From Flavobacterium psychrophilum (GTDB taxonomy: Bacteria > Bacteroidota > Bacteroidia > Flavobacteriales > Flavobacteriaceae), in assembly GCA_945861915.1 (NCBI GenBank), contig CAMAWK010000113.1, positions 1-7,699 of the forward strand: a stretch of DNA of 7,699 bases. Reading direction: 5' to 3'. Under the pieces are notes generated by a model. The model saw nothing but the letters and a program-made list of their open reading frames with translations, was not told where the DNA came from and ran no database searches. A program made the position numbers and the translations under genes. Shown one piece after another: positions 6,401 to 7,699 of this stretch (positions are counted from its first letter, which is position 1; the number at the start of each line of letters is the position of its first letter).

Positions 6401-7693
6401 ATGAAATATCTTTCGATTGATTCTTCGCTTTTTATAAAAAATCGCTCTAAATTCGTGGCTCAAATGAAGCCGAAAAGTGTTGCTGTTTTTAACTCAAATG
6501 ACATTTATCCTATTTCTGCCGATAGCACTTTGCCGTTTGAGCAACACCGTGATATTTTTTATTTATCGGGAATAGACCAAGAAGAAAGTATTTTGTTACT
6601 TTTTCCAGATGCTCCCGATGAATCTCAAAAAGAAATGCTTTTTCTGAAAGAAACCAATGAACATATAGCGGTTTGGGAAGGCGAAAAACTCACCAAAGAA
6701 CGTGCTTTTGCCATTTCAGGAATCAAAACGGTGTATTGGTTACATGATTTCGAACGTGTTTTAGCCGAAATGATGACACATTCCGAAACCATGTACATCA
6801 ACACCAACGAGCATTATCGCGCCATTATCGAGACCGAAACTCGCGAAGCTCGTTTTGTGAAAAAATGGAAAGCAGATTATCCAGCACATCAAGTTGCTAA
6901 AAGCAATCCGATTTTGCAACGCATTCGTTCCATCAAAGAAACAGCCGAAATTGATTTGATTCAAAAAGCCTGTGATATTACCGAAAAAGGATTTAGAAGA
7001 ATCCTTCCTTTTGTAAAACCCAACGTGATGGAATATGAAATCGAAGCCGAATTCATTCACGAATTTATAAGAAATCGGTCCAAAGGTTTTGCCTACACAC
7101 CCATAATTGCTTCGGGAAATAATAGCAATGTCTTGCATTATATCGAAAACAATCAACAGTGCAAATCAGGCGATTTGATTTTGCTCGATGTTGCCGCCGA
7201 ATATGCCAATTATTCTAGTGATTTAACCCGAACCATTCCCGTTTCTGGGCAGTTTTCTGACAGACAAAAAGCAGTGTACAATGCCGTTTTACGAGTAAAA
7301 AACGAAGCTACAAAACTACTTATTCCTGGCACTTTACTCAAAGACTATCACAAAGAAGTGGGCAAAATAATGACTTCGGAATTACTGGGTTTAGGACTTA
7401 TCAATAAAGCCGATGTGCAAAACGAAACCACCGAAAAACCGGCGTACAAAAAATATTTTATGCACGGGACTTCCCATCATTTGGGACTTAACACACACGA
7501 TTACGGAATTCTAACCGAACCCATACAAGCCAATATGGTTTTTACTGTAGAACCCGGAATTTATATTCCTGCCGAAGGTTTTGGCATCCGACTCGAAGAT
7601 AATGTAGTTGTGCAAGAAACAGGCGAACCTGTTAACTTAATGCGAAATATTCCGATAGAAATTGAGGAAATTGAAACGCTTATGAATGCTTGA
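6401..7693 (+). CDS. pepP: Xaa-Pro aminopeptidase P (M24 metallopeptidase)
   Basis: This 430-residue cytosolic dinuclear-metal peptidase removes N-terminal residues that precede proline. An N-terminal aminopeptidase-P domain (about 5-140, with FEQHRDIFYLSGI at 46-58) precedes the pita-bread M24 domain (about 180-415). All five metal ligands expected from E. coli PepP are visible: Asp263 (LLLDVAAEY), Asp274 (SSDLTRT), His359 (HGTSHHLGL), Glu384 (VEPGIY) and Glu399 (RLEDN). The supporting residues His246 (VLHYIEN), His366 (NTHDYG) and Arg397 are present as well. Length and motif order match full-length PepP. The ATG at 6401 is 26 bp after the mvaS stop with no promoter or terminator between, so the two are probably co-transcribed; there is no Shine-Dalgarno site. 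The TGA at 7691-7693 is just inside the window, so any terminator is out of view. Prolidase is the main alternative; the N-terminal domain and size favour aminopeptidase P. Confidence 0.93.
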   Translation: MKYLSIDSSLFIKNRSKFVAQMKPKSVAVFNSNDIYPISADSTLPFEQHRDIFYLSGIDQEESILLLFPDAPDESQKEMLFLKETNEHIAVWEGEKLTKERAFAISGIKTVYWLHDFERVLAEMMTHSETMYINTNEHYRAIIETETREARFVKKWKADYPAHQVAKSNPILQRIRSIKETAEIDLIQKACDITEKGFRRILPFVKPNVMEYEIEAEFIHEFIRNRSKGFAYTPIIASGNNSNVLHYIENNQQCKSGDLILLDVAAEYANYSSDLTRTIPVSGQFSDRQKAVYNAVLRVKNEATKLLIPGTLLKDYHKEVGKIMTSELLGLGLINKADVQNETTEKPAYKKYFMHGTSHHLGLNTHDYGILTEPIQANMVFTVEPGIYIPAEGFGIRLEDNVVVQETGEPVNLMRNIPIEIEEIETLMNA

Positions 7694-7699
7694 TTTTGA

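Noticed and set aside
6761..7156. Open frame of 131 codons on the - strand
   Set aside because: It is antisense to the well-supported aminopeptidase P gene, with no family resemblance and no promoter.

Overview
The window looks like a chromosomal segment from a member of the Flavobacteriaceae (Bacteroidota), most likely Flavobacterium or a close relative. The evidence is AT-rich DNA, start codons without Shine-Dalgarno sites but with A/T-rich leaders, two promoter candidates of the Bacteroidota type (TTG about 20 bp before TAnnTTTG), a five-helix type B succinate dehydrogenase anchor, and a mevalonate-pathway HMG-CoA synthase, a route typical of Flavobacteriia. The genus is inferred from recognising these proteins, not from a search.

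Layout, left to right. The 3' end of a Bacteroidota Ig-like domain protein gene (+ strand, its start lies outside) meets tail-to-tail, with a 12-bp overlap, a nitrilase-superfamily omega-amidase gene (- strand). A 134-bp gap follows. It holds a short periodic repeat, a strong intrinsic terminator that ends the next operon, and a small GC-rich palindrome. Next comes the complete succinate dehydrogenase operon, read leftwards as sdhC-sdhA-sdhB with gaps of 14 and 7 bp. A 271-bp divergent control region (4742-5012) separates sdhC from two rightward genes, an HMG-CoA synthase (mvaS-like) and an aminopeptidase P (M24 metallopeptidase), which are 26 bp apart and probably co-transcribed.

Function. 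SdhCAB is complex II: it oxidises succinate to fumarate in the TCA cycle and passes electrons via FAD, three Fe-S clusters and a probable di-haem membrane anchor to the quinone pool, presumably menaquinone. The mvaS-like enzyme condenses acetoacetyl-CoA with acetyl-CoA to feed isoprenoid synthesis (quinone side chain, carotenoids). Aminopeptidase P trims Xaa-Pro N-termini, and the omega-amidase repairs or recycles alpha-keto-acid amides left by transaminases. The last two are housekeeping enzymes with no clear link to their neighbours.

All five complete genes have intact catalytic or ligand residues, and I see no frameshift, insertion sequence, tRNA, rRNA or CRISPR array. I did not find a previously undescribed system. 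The most interesting signals are the structured sdhC/mvaS control region, the interspersed-repeat-like elements beside the sdh terminator, and an acidic insertion in the HMG-CoA synthase.
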